This document shows, piece after piece, positions 61,661 to 64,000 of a stretch of DNA of 64,000 bases. The stretch is from Acanthopleura granulata (taxonomy: Eukaryota > Mollusca > Polyplacophora > Chitonida > Chitonidae). Positions within the stretch are counted from its first letter, which is position 1. The number at the start of each line of letters is the position of its first letter. Location of the stretch: positions 5,383,168 through 5,447,167 of the forward strand of contig JABBOT010000082.1 of the NCBI GenBank assembly GCA_016165875.1, given 5' to 3'. The translations under genes and the position numbers were made by a program. The notes beneath the pieces are model-generated. The model was not told the origin of the DNA. It was given only the letters and a program-made list of their open reading frames with translations, and made no database searches.

Positions 61661-63070
61661 GTATCATCACATAGCGCGGAATCGACACATATTACTTGAC
61701 TCCTTTCAACTTGGAGGAGGGAAGGCCTATTTTCTCTTCACAACAGTTTTTCTGCTGCGGCACTGGGGATATTCGGTTACGCACGGAATTCCAAAACAGC
61801 ACAGTACGTCATTAACTAGAAGTCCCTAGTCAGTGTGTCATTCGGGGCCACTGAATAATTCATTTAAGGTCTGTTTCCAAAATTCTGGAGACAACCACAA
61901 GGGCAGATGTACAATATCACTATGCGATATGAGCTTAGTGGTACTCCTCACAAAGTACATCTGGATACCATTCTGGTTAACTTTTTGTTCTTCGACTTGT
62001 GATTGTTGGCCCCAGTAGTGGACTTTAGAAACAGCAAAGACAGCTGCTATCCACGTCCAATCTTTATGTAGCTTTGCTGTGCCTTTACTTCTGCGGATTA
62101 AATATCTCTGGCCGTTATTAAATGAGGAAGTTGTTTTATGATAATGTAATCATGATTCTTCCAGTGTCGCAAAGCCGCGCCATTAAGCTGCGTGTGGTAA
62201 CAGATGTTATGGTGTTTAAGCACCCTATAATACAGATGTAGCTCCCTAGCCTAATTCTGAACACACCCAGCCCAACAATTGTAGACTATTGAACGGGTTT
62301 TTTGTGTGTGACATACAACAGATGTCGCACAGAAAGACACATTAATACTCTACTTCTCCTTTCATATTTGCACACCGATTGATTACAACTAACATGATAT
62401 ATTGAATCCGCCAAGTCATGGCTGGACAACTTGTTTACCACACCGCAAATGTCCTCGTGGAAGTAGACTTCTGGATGTCTCTATCATAAGCGACCAAATT
62501 AACCCAAAAATAACAGACCTCTACAACGGACATAACTGATGTAAATGAAAGTGTGTTTGGTTCTGTAAAATGACACATTTTTCGTTTGCAATTTTGTAAC
62601 AACATCCCTGGGTTCGTGCAATGACCTTTGATTGACGTTACTTCTTTGTTATTTATTTTATAAATTTGTACATGTTATAAACAGTACATTGGTCTCAGGA
62701 AACTAACATCAACAAATAGTGCTCTCAAAAAAAAAATGAAATAAAAAATAGAATTCAGTATACCCGTGGTTATGACGTCCAAAGTCTATTGTGAAATATA
62801 GCCTCCCACTGAAGTTTAGCTTCATGTAACAATTTGCAAGAATATCGCCCCCTACCACTCAACCATTACTTTAACTCTTACGAATGTACTAAGCTAAAAG
62901 TTACTGCTGTATTTAAGAGTGAATCTGTAGATTGAATGTTTACGCAGTTCTGCACAACACACAAATCAGTCAGATACACGCATGAAGACTTTCTTAAATG
63001 TTCTTTTTCATAAATAATAAATTAATTAGCTTGTTAAATTAACATTCTCTTGATGCTTGTTCTGTTACAG

Positions 63071-63140
63071 TTCCCCAGCTTCAGACCTCTCTGCCAGACG
63101 AAGCGTCTTCAGCAGAAAACATTACGGCTCCGTGGAGCTG
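63071..63140 (+). CDS. Probable 70-bp internal coding exon, phase-matched to the exon at 14279
   Basis: A pyrimidine-rich tract ending in CTGTTACAG precedes the exon, and the strong donor CTG|GTAAGT follows at 63141. One base completes the codon left open by the exon ending at 14556 (AG+T, serine). The next 23 codons are open and end in phase 0: SPASDLSARRSVFSRKHYG, then SVEL. The serines beside arginine pairs suit basophilic kinase sites and match the composition of the 14279 exon. The other open frame through this segment has no splice logic. Alternatives are an exon of a different transcript, or one shared by several alternative first exons. No later exon is evident before the window ends. 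The protein family is not recognised. Confidence 0.55.
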
Positions 63141-64000
63141 GTAAGTACCGAATTCCTTATTATTTGGTTAAGTTCCAATTCCATTCAGAGTTAGCACCAG
63201 TTGCCGTTGCTTTAAGTCGATCACTTTGTCCGCAACATTCCTACATTCTAGGAGCTTTAGAGGTTTTAAACCTTTATGCAAGTCACAGCACCATATTACG
63301 ATGTGGTCTAAGAACAGACCCATGGGAGACTCTGTGGGCTACACAGAAGGTTCCGAATCACAGTAAAGAAGCATTGTTTCGTGCTGAGCATACAATCTCC
63401 TGAAGGTGTGACGTACTCCAGGAAAGAACAAAAGTGTACGCAGTTTTGGACCCTTTTTGATAAAGGCGGGAAGGAGTTTGCAACTCCCCATATCACATTA
63501 CTTACAGTACTGCGTGTAGCAAGGTTGCACGAATTGTTGTTATCAATTTTCTCAGCCCCAGTCGATTTCTGTGATTTCCTTTTTGCTCAGAATCGGGTGA
63601 TTTAGTGCCTTGTGATGTATTACTTTCTTGCATGTCAATACAATTCCGATGAATCGTGCGTTCCCTCTATCACTTTGCAAAGCAGATAAATACATACAGG
63701 TATTTTCAAAGAAACTCTCGAGAGTCTGGAACCTGAATTTTCTTTGATATTGTGACTTCAGAGACGCCTAGGTTCTTTTCGGTTTGACTCCACTTTTACG
63801 TCATAATAATACTAATGCACAATCGCATAGAAACCTAATAATTAAATACAACGGCGGATACTGTTGAACTTGGTTTCAAAAGCAGGCAAAAGAAGTCAGC
63901 CATTTGTGTTAGCTGAAAACCAAGGGTCATTTTCGTGATAAATGTGTCATATCTTAGACTTTCCTGTGGGGGACAATTTCTTTGACACTACCACTTGACA
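63141..64000. other. Start of the next intron
   Basis: Begins with GTAAGTACC after the exon. No acceptor with a convincing exon is seen before the window ends. Confidence 0.45.

Larger units (their letters stand above)
14557..63070 (+). other. Inferred long first intron (hypothetical)
   Basis: If the exons at 14279-14556 and 63071-63140 are consecutive, the 48.5 kb between them is one GT...AG intron (GTGAGT to TTACAG). It holds most of the repeats listed here and no other convincing coding exon. Unseen short exons or independent transcripts inside it cannot be excluded. The phase match alone has a one-in-three chance of being fortuitous. Confidence 0.35.

Overview
This window reads as nuclear genomic DNA of an invertebrate animal, most likely a marine mollusc or another lophotrochozoan. 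The evidence is an AT-rich, ORF-poor background; exons with canonical GT/AG splice signals rather than long reading frames; compound (CA)n/(TA)n microsatellites; and many copies of a tRNA-derived SINE with an (AAAT)n tail that I remember as common in bivalve and gastropod genomes. That taxonomic call is from memory and untested. There is no bacterial operon, CRISPR array, rRNA gene or intact transposon reading frame.

Only two pieces of probable protein-coding sequence stand out, both on the + strand. The first is a 5' exon at 14279-14556. It has a TATA-like box and an initiator-like start about 60-85 bases upstream, and it ends in a GTGAGT donor. The second is a 70-base internal exon at 63071-63140 between a pyrimidine-rich AG acceptor and a GTAAGT donor. 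The first exon ends in phase 2 and the second opens cleanly in the matching phase. Together they would encode the first 116 residues of a basic, serine-rich protein N-terminus that I do not recognise. If they belong to one transcript, about 48.5 kb of the window is its first intron, and the rest of the gene lies beyond the right edge.

The remainder is non-coding sequence with repeats of different ages. 1-14 kb: two SINEs, two copies of an unnamed repeat (family R), an inverted-repeat element with a hammerhead-ribozyme-like core and a decayed relative, a 3 x 43 bp tandem repeat with an internal hairpin, and a perfect 13-bp hairpin. 14.5-30 kb: a 5'-truncated SINE with a 12-bp target-site duplication, a second perfect hairpin, and microsatellites. 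30-41 kb: a 1.26-kb-spaced direct duplication, a 5 x 15 bp repeat, a degenerate minisatellite of about 40 bp, and terminal-inverted-repeat (TIR) elements. 42-49 kb: a nested stack (old SINE, then MITE, then young SINE), further family R copies and SINE fragments. 50-64 kb: two CpG-denser pockets, one of them with a TATA-like box and a short reading frame in strong start context, two G-quadruplex motifs on opposite strands, a degenerate ~60-bp minisatellite, a 28-bp palindrome, and the second exon.

The most interesting observations are the phase-matched exon pair with a very long inferred intron, the nested SINE/MITE stack, the hammerhead-like inverted-repeat element, the spaced direct duplication at 31.0/32.2 kb, and the family R repeat.
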